Positions 53,180 through 63,545 of a DNA stretch of 64,000 bases are shown piece after piece. The stretch is taken from positions 3,702,727 to 3,766,726 of the forward strand of contig NC_051123.1 of assembly GCF_014839805.1 (NCBI RefSeq), written 5' to 3'. Each line of letters starts with the position of its first letter. Positions within the stretch are counted from its first letter, which is position 1. Source of the DNA: Manduca sexta (lineage: Eukaryota; Arthropoda; Insecta; Lepidoptera; Sphingidae). A program made the position numbers and the translations under genes. Below the pieces are notes generated by a model. The model was not told the DNA's origin, made no database searches, and worked only from the letters and a program-made list of their open reading frames with translations.

Positions 53180-53332
53180 CGTGTGTAGTTTTAAGACTTT
53201 TGATTTAACGTCAGTGTTTTCGTCCCTTTCTAGACTTGTCATCTGTTCCTTGAGCATTCGAGGAAAGAGATTTGGGTTTTCGTTCTTAAGACTCTTCCGG
53301 AGTATACGATCTTGAACTTTCGTTCCATATTT
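53144..53332 (-). other. Unassigned coding-like open frame just upstream of gene 2
   Basis: 63 codons open between TAA (53333-53335) and TGA (53141-53143) on the minus strand. The first ATG is at 53255-53257. The reading is rich in charged residues and looks protein-like (RILRKSLKNENPNLFPRMLK, then KEQMTSLERDENTDVKSKVL). It is not in frame with the gene 2 start after the candidate 54-nt splice, which would bring TAA in at once. It could be an exon of an unknown gene, an upstream ORF in the gene 2 leader, or chance. I do not recognise it. Confidence 0.3.
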
Positions 53333-53374
53333 TTACGGCGCATGAGTTATGGAATGCCCAAAGATTTAAGAATA

Positions 53375-53530
53375 TTTTTTTTATTGTCTTGAATGACGAG
53401 CCGAGCTTGCCGTTCGCCTGATGGTAAGCGATACGACCGCCCATAGACACTAGAAACACTATCCAAAACATTGAATCATAAAATATTGTTTGGTATACCA
53501 CTTCGCTCGCCATTCTGAGACTTGAGATAA
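53375..53530 (-). mobile_element. SINE-like repeat D, 3' half
   Basis: GACGAGCCGAGCTTGCCGTT to CTCGCCATTCTGAGACTTGA. It lies upstream of gene 2, just beyond the coding-like frame at 53144-53332. Confidence 0.65.
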
Positions 53531-53727
53531 TAATTTCTTTTAAAAATGAATTTTAGGACTATTTAAACATTTACAACTATAAAAATATTAATGATTAACT
53601 TGTTGATCTAATTCTTGATTGCAAATTAAAATTATGTGTACATTAGGAAGAGATGCACATAATCAACAATTTTAGTGGCATTTTCAATATAAAACAATTA
53701 AACAATAACCATATTATAATATGCTTA

Positions 53728-54068
53728 TCTACACTAATATTATAAAGATTGAAAAAAATTAGTTTGTAGAGAATTATCTCTGGAACTGCTGAACTGTTTT
53801 CGAAAACTCTTTCACTAATAGGAAGATACATTACTATTAAGCGCTATAGACTTTTTATCCTGGGAAAATATAAGGTGAGATTTTATCCCAGAAGAACTAC
53901 GTCACGCGGGGGGAGCCTTGTTCTCGGGTTCGCCCGCGTTGATTACTGGAGAAGTGAAGTGGGAACCAATAGAATTACGACTGACGAGAGATGATTACCC
54001 CTCGACAGTCGACACAATTATGCCGGCCTGTTGGGACCAGATATACAACAGGATCCCGGAACGCGACA
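53728..54068 (+). repeat. Helitron relic followed by repeat B
   Basis: A|TCTACACTAATATTATAAAG start and TTTTATCCTGGGAAAATATA up to about 53940, without CTAG; then repeat B (53948-54068) from GAAGTGAAGTGGGAACCAAT to GGAACGCGACAC. Confidence 0.55.
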
Positions 54069-54531
54069 CTTATGCGCGAATATCGCGTTTATACGGACAG
54101 ACACAGTCGTATGTTTTATATTATTATAGATAACGCTGGTTTTTCACTATTATTAATAATAAATTATTATTAATGACAATTTGTATGCAAAGGTTGTAAC
54201 GAACGCAATTACCGACTGATAATTACGTATTACAGATTATCTGTAATAACTGATAACAATGTTAGTTGTTTTTACAATTAAATTACGAAACGAGTAACTA
54301 GCCTCATCAGTCTTGGATTTGTAAATAGGCCGCGGCCTATGGGCGGCAGCCTCTTAGGGGCGGCAGATTTCAGAGGACGCTCACTCGATTTAATTAACCA
54401 TTCGTTTGTTTAACTTTGGTGCCTTCCATAATACAAACAAATGTAAAATTATTAAGTATTTTAGAAACCTACATACATAAACCTATCTTTATGGGGCGAC
54501 GGAAATAAAGTGGCCCACACTCATCTAAATA

Positions 54532-55073
54532 CAGTAAAACCCGTTTAAGACGATTTCACAGGGACTCAACCAAAAACGCGTCTTAAGCGGGAAAGCGTAT
54601 TATGCGGGATATAGGGAAATAAAAAACGGACCTACTACATACGTATGTATTAATATTAGGTATTGAATTGTACATTTAAAAATTATGTACGTTATATATA
54701 AAATGCCGTGTATCTATCACGTTATTTAAAATAATCACATATTTTTATGTGAGAAATAGATTTTGAGGCATTAGCAATTACAAGATTTTCAACGTAATTT
54801 AACTTTTGTAGTGCGTCTTCGCTTTGATTCAAAGAAGTTACATAGCCTCTTAAATCATTAACTGCTGATAATGCCTGGGCGTGTGACAAAATCGGAGTTG
54901 ACTCACCGCAGAGGTAATATGTGTTGGCGTTAGGGCGTATTAAACGGGATGACGAATCGTATTATGCGTTAAAGAATGTATGAAAACATGTCTCAAGTTC
55001 CAGGGACTGATGCAAAATGGCGTATTATGCGAGAAATCGTATTAAGCGTGATCGTATTAAACGGATTCTACTG
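54532..55073. mobile_element. Pogo/Tigger-like DNA transposon, internally deleted
   Basis: Ends CAGTAAAACCCGTTTAAGAC and, in inverse, TCGTATTAAACGGATTCTACTG, flanked by TA at 54530-54531 and 55074-55075. Near each end are further CGTATTATGCG-type repeats, as in pogo elements. 542 bp. Confidence 0.75.
54740..54925 (-). pseudogene. Transposase C-terminal remnant of the pogo-like element
   Basis: The minus frame reads LCGESTPILSHAQALSAVND, then LRGYVTSLNQSEDALQKLNY. A SHxxAL-xAVxxLRxY helix of this kind is found at the C-terminus of Tigger/jerky-type DDE transposases. The catalytic part is gone. Confidence 0.5.
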
Positions 55074-55350
55074 TATATAAAAATCAAAGGTGACTGACTG
55101 ACATAGTGATCTATCCACGCACAGCCCAAACCTCTCGACGAATCCGGCTGAAATTTGGCATGCAAGTAGATGTTATTAGGTAAGCATCCGCTAAGAAAGG
55201 ATTTTGATTAATTCTACCCACAAGGGGATAAAATACGGGATGAAAGTTTGTATAAATCTTATTAGATTTTCGACTGATTGAACTGAAATAAAAAATTGGA
55301 GCTACTATGCCATGACTGTATTTGTATTTATGTTAGGATCACAAAACACC

Positions 55351-55393
55351 ATGTATGTATGTATGTATGTATGTATGTATGTATGTATGTATG
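55351..55393. repeat. (ATGT)n microsatellite
   Basis: About ten ATGT units, preceded by CAAAACACC that recurs right after the tract. Confidence 0.9.
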
Positions 55394-55639
55394 CACAAAA
55401 CACCATTGTCGAAGGTTAATAAGCGGATTCCTACAGACTTCCCTTTTTTAGTGTATGTAAGCAAATTATTAAAATAAATGATACTATTAGCTAATAAATA
55501 GTCAATATTTATAGCATAGTTGTCTAAAATCGTATTACTATTAGTATTAGTATATATTGTGCCTGCTTAACTTACATTAATTTCACTCTTGGCCGTTGCA
55601 ATACACTATTTAATAGTGAAGTAACTATTTTATAAAATA

Positions 55640-55924
55640 CTAGTTGACCCGACAGACGTTGTCCTGTCTTAACTATGTATGCACGCGCGCATTCTGTCAA
55701 TCGCTGACAGTTATTTCAAACCACTGACAGTTATGTAAAATTAATATTGTCGTTAAGTTTTCTTAAATTTTCTAATATTCCGCGCAATTTTTTGAATTTT
55801 TTCTTTCATATGAACCTTCTCCTGACAATAACAAACACAACAAAACAAATAGTGAAATCGGTCCAACCGTTCACGTGTGATGGCGTGACCAAGGGAAATA
55901 GGGAATCATTTTTATACATATAGA
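55640..55924 (-). mobile_element. Helitron H copy
   Basis: Minus strand starts A|TCTATATGTATAAAAATGA and ends CTGTCGGGTCAACTAG|T. 285 bp, nearly complete. Confidence 0.78.
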
Positions 55925-55927
55925 TTT

Positions 55928-55993
55928 CATTTTACTGGTGGTAGGTGTCTCATATGTGAGAGGCCGCCTGGGTAGGTGCCACCGCAATGTTTG
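55928..55993 (+). repeat. SINE-like repeat D, 5' fragment
   Basis: ACTGGTGGTAGGTGTCTCAT to GTAGGTGCCACCGCAATG. It follows directly on the Helitron H copy. Confidence 0.6.
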
Positions 55994-56406
55994 GAATATA
56001 TGCAAAACTATAAATTAGCAAAAAGTAACACGAAAGCAGAATTAAATAGTAAATGACCTTTTATTAAAAACGACGCAGAAGAAACTTCACAACATAATTA
56101 ACTAAGGTTCACATAATTAAACTGATAAAAATAACTTCAAAGATATGTTTTATGATACTTAAGAAGGGATATAATTTTGTATTACGTTACAATGTAAGAT
56201 AGTTATATGAATGAAGTTGGAAATGAACACATATATAAGATTATTATTCATTTATTCTCGGGTCTGATAAAATTTAGTAAGGTTTTTAACAATAATTGAC
56301 GATATTTAAAACCAAAGAACCAATTTCAAGCAATTCAAAATTAAGTTTTTTTCTGCTTGCAATATATTTGGATAAAGATGTTTCTTTGATCATTAACGTG
56401 GGATTT

Positions 56407-56714
56407 ATTATATACGTCCCACTGTTGGGCACGGGCCTCCTCTACTACTGAGAGGGAATAGGCCTTAGTACCACGCTGGCCTAGTGCGGGTTGGTAAACT
56501 TCACACCCTCGAAAACTAATAGAACTACTAGAGAATTTCTCAGGTATGCAGGTTTCCTCACGATGTTTTCCTTCACCGTTAAAGCGAGCGATAATTCACA
56601 AAGAATACGCACATATTTTTTTAGAAAAGTCAAAGGTGTGTGCCCTTGGGATTTGAAGTTGCGGACATTCATCTCGGCAATCCGTTCCACAACCAACTAG
56701 GCTATCGCCGCTTA
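56407..56714 (-). mobile_element. SINE A
   Basis: Head complete (minus strand AAGCGGCGATAGCCTAGTTG); the tail lacks the ATT repeat. Confidence 0.8.
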
Positions 56715-57837
56715 TTAGGCTATGCCGCTATGTGACGTCATATGCATATGTAAAGTCTTTAATTTTAATTGTTCCTGTTTTATGCATGACGTATATTATA
56801 TCTTTTATTTGTGTCGTATTTCTTTTTTGTTTCCTTTGCTGTATTTAGTTTTTTCTTCCTCAAATATCTGTACTATTGTTATGTGTATATTTTACCTCAA
56901 TTTGTATTTGTAAACATATTTTCACCTAAAATGTGAGGATGGGCGGGGGAACTAGTTTCCGCTATTTGATATGTACTTCGGACCCCTCGTATTTAATGTT
57001 TACTGCCATTTGCTCTGGACAATAGCCATTTTTTTTCTTACATCACGCCTTTATCCTCAAATCGTTAGGTCCAACCAGGAACACCCATTTTTCCATGCTC
57101 CATCGCATGTCATAGGAGTTATCTATCGCCATAATATCCGATATAAATTCAAACTCACATGACTTCAGAGTAAGTAAATCATTCTAGCCTAGTAGCTGTC
57201 CGAATCGGAATAAAATATCAGAGTAATATTCAAATATATCATTGGATAGCAAATTACCGGGATAAAAGCGTATATGCTTATCCAGGACGTGGGCTATCTG
57301 TGTGGCAAATTTCATCCAAAACCGTTCAGCAGTTACTAATTTAATTTTTAACAAACATCCACAAAAATACACAATAGTAATTTTCGTTTAGATAGCATAT
57401 AAGAAATAGTAAGAAGATAAGATTCTGTTCCATAAAATGAGGAAGATAGGTAAATTATAACACATATACTTTTATATTATTTTATATTTCTTTCAATTAT
57501 ATGTTACCTACGCCCTCCCTCTGCCCCTCTCTCAACAACGGTAACTGCAATCACAGCAAATAATATACAAAATACAAATTATTGTGACAATATGAAAAAA
57601 TAATCCAAACATTTTAACAAATTTTCACACTAATATATTAGGATTAACACACTGTCCGCATCCTTATACTATTTAAAAAAAAACCTTTTACAGAGACGTC
57701 AATTTTTCTAATATAACTAATCTTGTGGGGCCGAAATACATACGGACCTCGCCCACCACCGACACCCTACTGGAACCACAAAACATTACTATGTAATAAG
57801 TAACTAAATACATACTATGATGTGATCATTTGAAAAA
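56715..57837. other. Mostly unassigned
   Basis: Contains a Helitron-like inner fragment at about 57225-57365 (GCAAATTTCATCCAAAACCG). No AATAAA on the minus strand was seen in the part nearest gene 3. Confidence 0.4.
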
Positions 57838-57978
57838 ATAGTCCGCCTGGGTAGGTAATCCGCAATGTCTATTTCTGCCGCCAAGCAGCAGTGGGTAGTC
57901 AGTAGTTACTGTTGTGTTTTGGTTTGATGGAAATTGTAGCCAGTGTAACTACTGGATATAATAAGACTTATATCTGAT

Positions 57979-58246
57979 ACAGACTGCCTCGGTGGCGTAG
58001 TTGTATTGCATGTCCGGTACAATAGCGCTCTGAGGTCCTGGGTTCGAATCCCGGGTCGGGCAAAGTGATATTTGGGTTTTTCTATCAGCCCGGAGTCTGG
58101 AATTTGTGCCCGATATGGCGATAGGCTCGCCCCCTATCACATTATGGGACGGAACATATATGGCGAAAAGTGGGTGCCCTAGTTGCGCCTCTGCATACCC
58201 CTTCGGGGATAAAATGCGTGATGTTATGTATGTATGTATGTATGTA
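57979..58246 (+). mobile_element. SINE C, full length, 9-bp target duplication
   Basis: Flanked by ATATCTGAT at 57970-57978 and 58247-58255. tRNA-like head GACTGCCTCGGTGGCGTAGT with box B GGTTCGAATCC, body GATATGGCGATAGGCTCGCC, tail (ATGT)n. The best reference copy of family C here. Confidence 0.85.
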
Positions 58247-58395
58247 ATATCTGATGTCTTAGGATGGCGAGCGCAGTGGAATACCAAACAATAATTTGTA
58301 CTTCAAGGTGTTGGATGGTGTTTCTTCTATTTATGGTCGGTCGTATTGCTTACCATCAGGCGAACGGCAAGCTCGTCTCGTCATCCAAAGCAATA

Positions 58396-58721
58396 TATAA
58401 TAATAATATCAGCCCTGTATTATATACTGTCCCACTGTTGGGCACGGGCCTCCTCTACTACTGAGAGGGATTAGGCCTCAGTCCACCACGCTGGCCTGGT
58501 GCGGATTGCTAGACTTCACATACCCTCCAAATTCCTATAGAGAACTCGTCAGGCATGCAGGTTTCCTCACGACGTTTTCCTTCACCGTTAAAGCAAGCGA
58601 TAATTCACAAAGTAAACACACATGATTTTAGAAAACTCAGAAGTGTGTGCCCTTGGTATTTGAATTTGCGGACATTTGTCTCGGCAGTCCGTTCCACAAC
58701 CAACTAGGCTATCGTCGCTAA
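58396..58721 (-). mobile_element. SINE A, full length, 11-bp target duplication
   Basis: Flanked by CCAAAGCAATA at 58385-58395 and 58722-58732. Complete head to ATT tail, inserted in the tail of repeat D. Confidence 0.88.
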
Positions 58722-58739
58722 CCAAAGCAATAAAAAATA

Positions 58740-58894
58740 CTAATCTACAGTTAGGGTTCTGAATGTTCCAGGCATTCCTATATATTCGTTGTTGAAATCT
58801 AACTTTGATCTTCGTGATTCATCTGTGCATGCGCCATTCATTTCTTTCATATACGCTGTGTGTTCTTCAGTGCTTATTATCTCCATCCATTTCT
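58740..58894 (-). CDS. Gene 3, terminal coding exon
   Basis: Acceptor AATTTTTTCAG, ending in TAG at 58740-58742. 155 nt, as in gene 2. It encodes KWMEIISTEEHTAYMKEMNG and EEYIGMPGTFRTLTVD. The stop codon sits against the A-rich end of SINE D. Confidence 0.92.
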
Positions 58895-61800
58895 CTGAAA
58901 AAATTGTAAATGTTGAATTAATGTTAATTTTCGTTTGGAGTATTTTGGTCACTACATCACCCTTTTATACTAGGATTTTGTTAGAATTAATACTAAAGTA
59001 TTATTTATTTCTACCGCCACGCGCAATAGTACGCTAGCATTATTGTGTACTGGTTCGAACATATTTTTTATTATTGTTTACACAATAATACAATAGTTAT
59101 ACAATAATGGCATCTATCAAACCACAAGGGTTTATACTAGAGATCTAATGCAGGGCTTTACAAAGCATTTTTAACGACACCCTGCTGCCTAAAATATATT
59201 TGAACTAAATGAAAAGCTTATAGAGAAAATCGGTTAACTTTTTTATACGATTAATGTGCCCCTGCTTACTTTTCAATAATACAAAGTGGTAACTATCACG
59301 CGACGAATAAATTGCTAATCAAACCATTTAGGCGTTTTGCGTTTCACAACTGGAACGACTACATAAATAATAAAGCGCCACAGATAAAATTGAAATGCTG
59401 TTATCGTTTGAGCTGGTAGCTTACATTCCAATATTAGGTATGGCAAAAACACTAGAAAGCAAGAGAATTCTGCCTAGTCTCCTTAAGGCCTTTGTAGTAT
59501 TCGAGATGTTATTTACATAGTACATACTATATAATAATATCTACGGTTGAAAGGTTAATTGACTTAATCGACATTTTTTTTTATTTTAATCTACATACAT
59601 ATATAAAAATGAATCCCTATTTCCCTTGGTCACGCCATCACGCGTGAACGGCTAGACCGATTTCAGTATTTTTTTTGTTGTGTTTGTTATTGTCAGGAGA
59701 AGGTCCTTATGAAAGAAAAAAATCAAACAATTGCGGGGAAAATTAGAAAACTTAATGAAATATTATTTTTATATAATTATCAATTGTTTGAAATAACTGT
59801 CAACGATTGACAGAATGCGCGCTGCAAATCATAGTTACGGGACAACGTCTGTCGGGTTAACTAGTTAGGTTAAAAAAACATATAAAAACGTGCTGATTTT
59901 AAATATTTATACGACTTGTGTCGCAAAAATGTCGCTGAAGTCAATTAGCTTTTCACCCGACGATATAATGTTGCCTGCATTTTGCCTAAAACTGCACTCA
60001 CAAAATAATACGTAGCTTGTTCGTAGTTGCAGACATTAAGGGAATATTGACACGATGTTGGATAAACCAACCTAAAGGAAATCCTTAACAAGACTGTGGG
60101 AAGAAACTTCACTGGTGGTGGGATACATTTATGTCTGGCCGGATAGCGAACTACGTACACAAGGTGTTAAAACCCGCCATATTGGCCCGCATAGATGTGT
60201 CGCGTTTCGCGATCAGCCTGTGTTTATCCGGTTCCAACAGGCCGGCATAATTGTATCAACTGCTGAGAGGAATTATCTCTCGTCAGTCGACATTCTAATG
60301 AACCCCACTTCATTTACCATCAGGTGCATTGTCACGTTCTCTAGTATAAAAATACTTTGTAAACTTACTGTTCAACTCCTCAACTGACACTTCCTTCCCT
60401 CCATATTCCACGGGCAGTATATCCTTCTCCACGATATTGTAAAGGCTCTCTATATTTGTATATACGTGTACTCTCGCCGCCATTTTGGGCGATAAAATCT
60501 GCTTTAGCGTTGAAGTAAACAGATCTATTACTTTGGATTCTGTTATTATATGTATTCCATGTATTGTTGCCTTATAACCTTCCTGTAACATAAAAACAAA
60601 ATAGAAGACGCACTTCACGACTTTATCTCTGAAGGCATAGGCAGAGGTGCAACCTGGACACCTACTTTTTGCCTTTATGTTCGATCCCGTGTGGAAGGGG
60701 CAATCCTATCATCATATCATATAGGATATAAATACCTACCAGACTGGAATATTACTGAGCAGAAAAACTTAATATCGCTGTTCGGCTCGGCATTCGGACC
60801 CCTAGGCAATCTTGTCACATAATGATGTTAATTAACTCCTTGATATAACATGGTTGGGAGGAGTTCCAGACAAATTAATAACAAATGAAAATATATGACA
60901 TGTATTCGACGGATCAAAGTTACTCAAAATAATTTGTTATTATACATGTATGGCACAGACACTCGATCGTATTTTAATTCTCAATTCAATCGAATCATTA
61001 ACTCGATTTGGTTATTTTTTTCTAACCTGATTATACGTTTGTTAGCCTTGGCAAGGGTCGTCTTATACAAGCACACTGGAATTGTGGGTGAGCACTTTAG
61101 GCGCTCGCAACCCTTGAAAATTAAGCGACCATGCTGACGGTAACCCACTAACGGGTTACGAACCTCGGCTCAGAACGGTCACTGGGAGAGGATGAGACAT
61201 CAACGATTATGTAAATTTGGTTAAGAGTGCCGATACCTTATGCATTGGAATCATTTTTTTGCATATTTTTTTATTAGTTACGTGCAACCATGAGCTACTG
61301 TATATTTAAATAGGTCTTTCGACTAATAATACATATACACTTGCCATTAATATTGTCATGAACTGCTGCAGTTCAATCACGTTCATTTTAGTGACTAGAT
61401 CTAGACAATTTAGATCTCTCCAGTCATGGATGACGATGAAACCCTTCACGTAATCGGTCGCCTTCAGGTATTCGTAAAGCTGGAAAGAAATAAGTAAGTG
61501 AGATGCTTGGATAGCATCTGTTTACAAGATGTTAAACTGGCTATAGTATTGTCAGATTAAAAAAAGGCCTGTATAATTGTGTTTACTGGCAAGGTATATA
61601 AGAAGAAATGTTTATTGCTAGTTCAATTTTAAACACAAAAATAAAATATATTACTTTGAACAAAAATGATATTTAAAGTCCAGCAAAAATAATTTCTTTT
61701 ATCGTTTATCAATTTCTATTTGTATATTGGTTTTTAGTATTCTTAATTAAAACAATCATGAAATAACATAGTAGTATTTTAATTTATCTTTTCCACAGAA

Positions 61801-62954
61801 TTTGCAGTCCATTCCTAATGCATATTTTTTTTTTTAAGTTTTAGATTGTAATAATTTGTTAAATAATGAAGGTACTTACGACAATATTAAACCGATAGTA
61901 CTCCATAAAATGTGCCGACGTGAACTCTTTCGAATTGATCTTCACTATGTACACTCTGCAGTAATCTTCAGTCATCTTCGGAAGGGGGATAAGCCAGCTG
62001 CAATAAAAGCCAGAGAGTGTGAATGAACGAGATGTTTAGATGTCCCTTATTAGTCGATACAATTGTGCCGGCCTATTTCAAACCGGATATACACAGAGAT
62101 CAGAATATTTCCAACTCTTTCCCATCTACCTATCTTTCTATTTGATTAATTTCATTGCAGGGTAAAGACAAATTGGTGTTCCTTGAGACTGTCCGAGCTC
62201 CACCGCTCGGTGTCCATAATGCATGCTAATCCTGGCTTACAAGAGTTGTAGTGGTGGGTGTGAGGGCGGGAAAGTCTCTATGGATATCAGAACCCAACAC
62301 ATTTAAACTATGCCAGGTTTTATAACTTGTGTACGGTGACCATTTTCCGAATACAGATATCCCACCAGCATAAAGAGCTTGTATTAATTTATCTATACTA
62401 ATACTGACTGCCTCGGTGGCGTGGTTGTCCTGGGGTCGAATCCCGGGTCGGGCCAGAATAATCGCGACTGGGTTTTTCCATCTTAAAAATTATCAGTCGC
62501 AGCTCGGAGTCAGGAAGTTGGTGGAGTGATACCCCGTGCCTCGGAAAGTACGTAAAGCCGTTGATCCTGCGCCTGATCCCTCTCCGGTCATGTCAGATTA
62601 CCGTCTCACCGGATTAAGAGACTGAAGAAACAGAGAGTGCACCTGTGTATTGAGCACACACTTGTGCACTATAATATCTTCCGCGTACTTGTCTGATCTC
62701 CGTTGAAATTAGCCGCCATGTCCGAAATTCGGTTAGGAAGGAATCAAAATCATATTTTAATTAATGAAGGCGATTTAAAAATCAAAAGTAAACTTACGCA
62801 ATCTGGGAAATATCCTTAAATTCAGTTTTTATATCGCAGTTCTTGAAAAACTTTGGTAGCAATGTCTTTAGTGTGCACAACTTGTCCATTTGCGATTTAG
62901 CTTTCTCTACGGAACCTTTGCCTTGAATAATTGTTCTTTCTATGTAGTCACGAG
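58740..62954 (-). CDS. Gene 3 (5' partial): CRAL-TRIO (SEC14-like) lipid-binding protein, five exons seen
   Basis: Exons in transcription order are 62798-62954, 61880-61997, 61345-61479, 60369-60582 and 58740-58894. They give 779 nt, open throughout to TAG. By the ladder of genes 1 and 2 a first coding exon of about 163 nt is missing; I find none in 62955-64000, so it probably lies beyond the window. Visible parts: CRAL_TRIO_N (YIERTIIQGKGSVEKAKSQM), the CRAL-TRIO pocket (KATIHGIHIITESKVIDL) and LPVEYGG, and a tail ending EEYIGMPGTFRTLTVD. The third visible exon uses a GC donor (ATG|GCAAGT) and is one codon longer than its paralogues; the second visible exon is also one codon longer. A tail of SINE D meets the stop codon at 58740, so the whole 3'UTR is repeat-derived. 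The role is inferred to be cytosolic lipid carriage as for genes 1 and 2. Confidence 0.9.
59590..59864 (+). mobile_element. Helitron H copy
   Basis: A|TCTACATACATATATAAAA start and GTCTGTCGGGTTAACTAG|T end; 275 bp. In the last intron of gene 3. Confidence 0.78.
60112..60345 (-). repeat. Repeat B, complete
   Basis: CACTGGTGGTGGGATACATT to TTTACCATCAGGTGCATTGT. It ends about 20 bp from the donor of the gene 3 exon 60369-60582. Confidence 0.75.
60369..60582 (-). CDS. Gene 3, fifth coding exon by homology (core of CRAL-TRIO pocket)
   Basis: Acceptor GTTACAG, donor GTAAGT. 214 nt. It contains KATIHGIHIITESKVIDL, ILSPKMAARVHVYTN and LPVEYGG. Its donor lies only about 20 bp from a copy of repeat B (60112-60345). 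Confidence 0.93.
60640..60830 (-). mobile_element. SINE C, diverged
   Basis: GGCAGAGGTGCAACCTGGAC and ACTGAGCAGAAAAACTTAAT correspond to the C body in inverse. In a gene 3 intron. Confidence 0.45.
61345..61479 (-). CDS. Gene 3, fourth coding exon by homology, with GC donor
   Basis: Acceptor TTCTTTCCAG; donor ATG|GCAAGT, a GC-AG intron. 135 nt against 132 in the paralogues. It encodes YEYLKATDYVKGFIVIHDW and LQQFMTILM. No alternative GT donor keeps the frame and length nearby. Confidence 0.87.
61880..61997 (-). CDS. Gene 3, third coding exon by homology
   Basis: Acceptor TTTTATTGCAG, donor GTAAGT. 118 nt, one codon more than in genes 1 and 2. It encodes WLIPLPKMTEDYCRVYIVKI and FMEYYRFNIV. 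Confidence 0.9.
62052..62370 (+). repeat. Repeat B with repeat E copy 2 inside
   Basis: B blocks CAATTGTGCCGGCC...GGATATACACAG (to about 62098) and AACTTGTGTACGGTGACCAT (from about 62322) are separated by repeat E (CTTTCTATTTGATTAATTTC ... GGGAAAGTCTCTATGG). Confidence 0.55.
62404..62752 (+). mobile_element. SINE C2
   Basis: Head TGACTGCCTCGGTGGCGTGG with box B GGTCGAATCCC, body CTGCGCCTGATCCCTCTCCG and CTGATCTCCGTTGAAATTAG. It ends about 45 bp from the gene 3 exon at 62798. Confidence 0.7.
62798..62954 (-). CDS. Gene 3, second coding exon by homology (first seen)
   Basis: Acceptor CGTTTTGCAG, donor GTAAGT. 157 nt, entered in phase 1 and left with two bases. It encodes RDYIERTIIQGKGSVEKAKS and LLPKFFKNCDIKTEF. 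RDYxER is shared with gene 2. Confidence 0.92.
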
Positions 62955-63114
62955 CTGCAAAACGAAAAATTCAATTTATTCAGTATAAATACCATTCACA
63001 TCTGATTTTAATTAGAAAAATATAATAAAATGTACAAAATTAGCAATATGGATTTTAAAGTATCACGCATTTTCTCTGGTTCATGAACCACATTTCATAT
63101 ACCTTCCTGTCATA

Positions 63115-63316
63115 CATCATCATCATCATCTCAGCCACAGGAAGTCCACTGCTGAACATAGGCCTCCCCCAAGGATCTCCACGTCGACCTGTTGGAAGCG
63201 GCCTGCATCCAGCGACTTCCTGCGACCCTAGCCAGGTCGTCCGTCCACCTTGTAGGCGGGCGTCCGACCTTTCGTTTGCCTGTACGTGGCCTCCACTCTA
63301 GAACCTTTCGACCCCA
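63115..63316 (+). repeat. Repeat F
   Basis: ATCATCATCATCATCTCAGC, GTCCACTGCTGAACATAGGC, GGAAGCGGCCTGCATCCAGC and CGTGGCCTCCACTCTAG; fragments at 19.0-19.3, 22.6-22.7 and 32.3 kb. Confidence 0.6.
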
Positions 63317-63385
63317 ACATACAAAATACGCTTAAAAAGTTTCATTAGTTGTCTTGTGAATTATACAATCTTAAAAAAAGGTAAA

Positions 63386-63545
63386 ATGTAGATAGTTATT
63401 GTAACTTTGACTTTTCGGATGACCAACACCTCAGTCCGCCCCGCGACCGCAAAGGCTGCAAAGTCTTCGAAACGTCGGTAGAAAAGTATAACATTAAAAC
63501 GGCGATAAAAACCGCTAAATAGTTTCATTTAATGTTATGTTTATA
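63386..63545 (-). repeat. MITE G, right half
   Basis: GTAGATAGTTATTGTAACTT, CTTTTCGGATGACCAACACC, TCTTCGAAACGTCGG and CGGCGATAAAAACCG. Confidence 0.55.

Larger units (their letters stand above)
57838..58739 (+). mobile_element. SINE-like repeat D with SINE C and SINE A nested inside
   Basis: D parts are 57838-57978, 58247-58395 and 58722-58739. The first gap is filled by SINE C, the second by SINE A, each with its own target duplication. The A-rich end of D touches the stop codon of gene 3. Confidence 0.78.

Noticed and set aside
57949..58287. 112-codon open frame on the minus strand
   Set aside because: It reads through SINE C and repeat D in antisense; repeat-derived.
19411..58721. tRNA-like sequences (boxes A and B) in many places
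   Set aside because: Each is the head of a SINE with a common body and tail; none shows an isolated, complete cloverleaf, so no tRNA gene is called.
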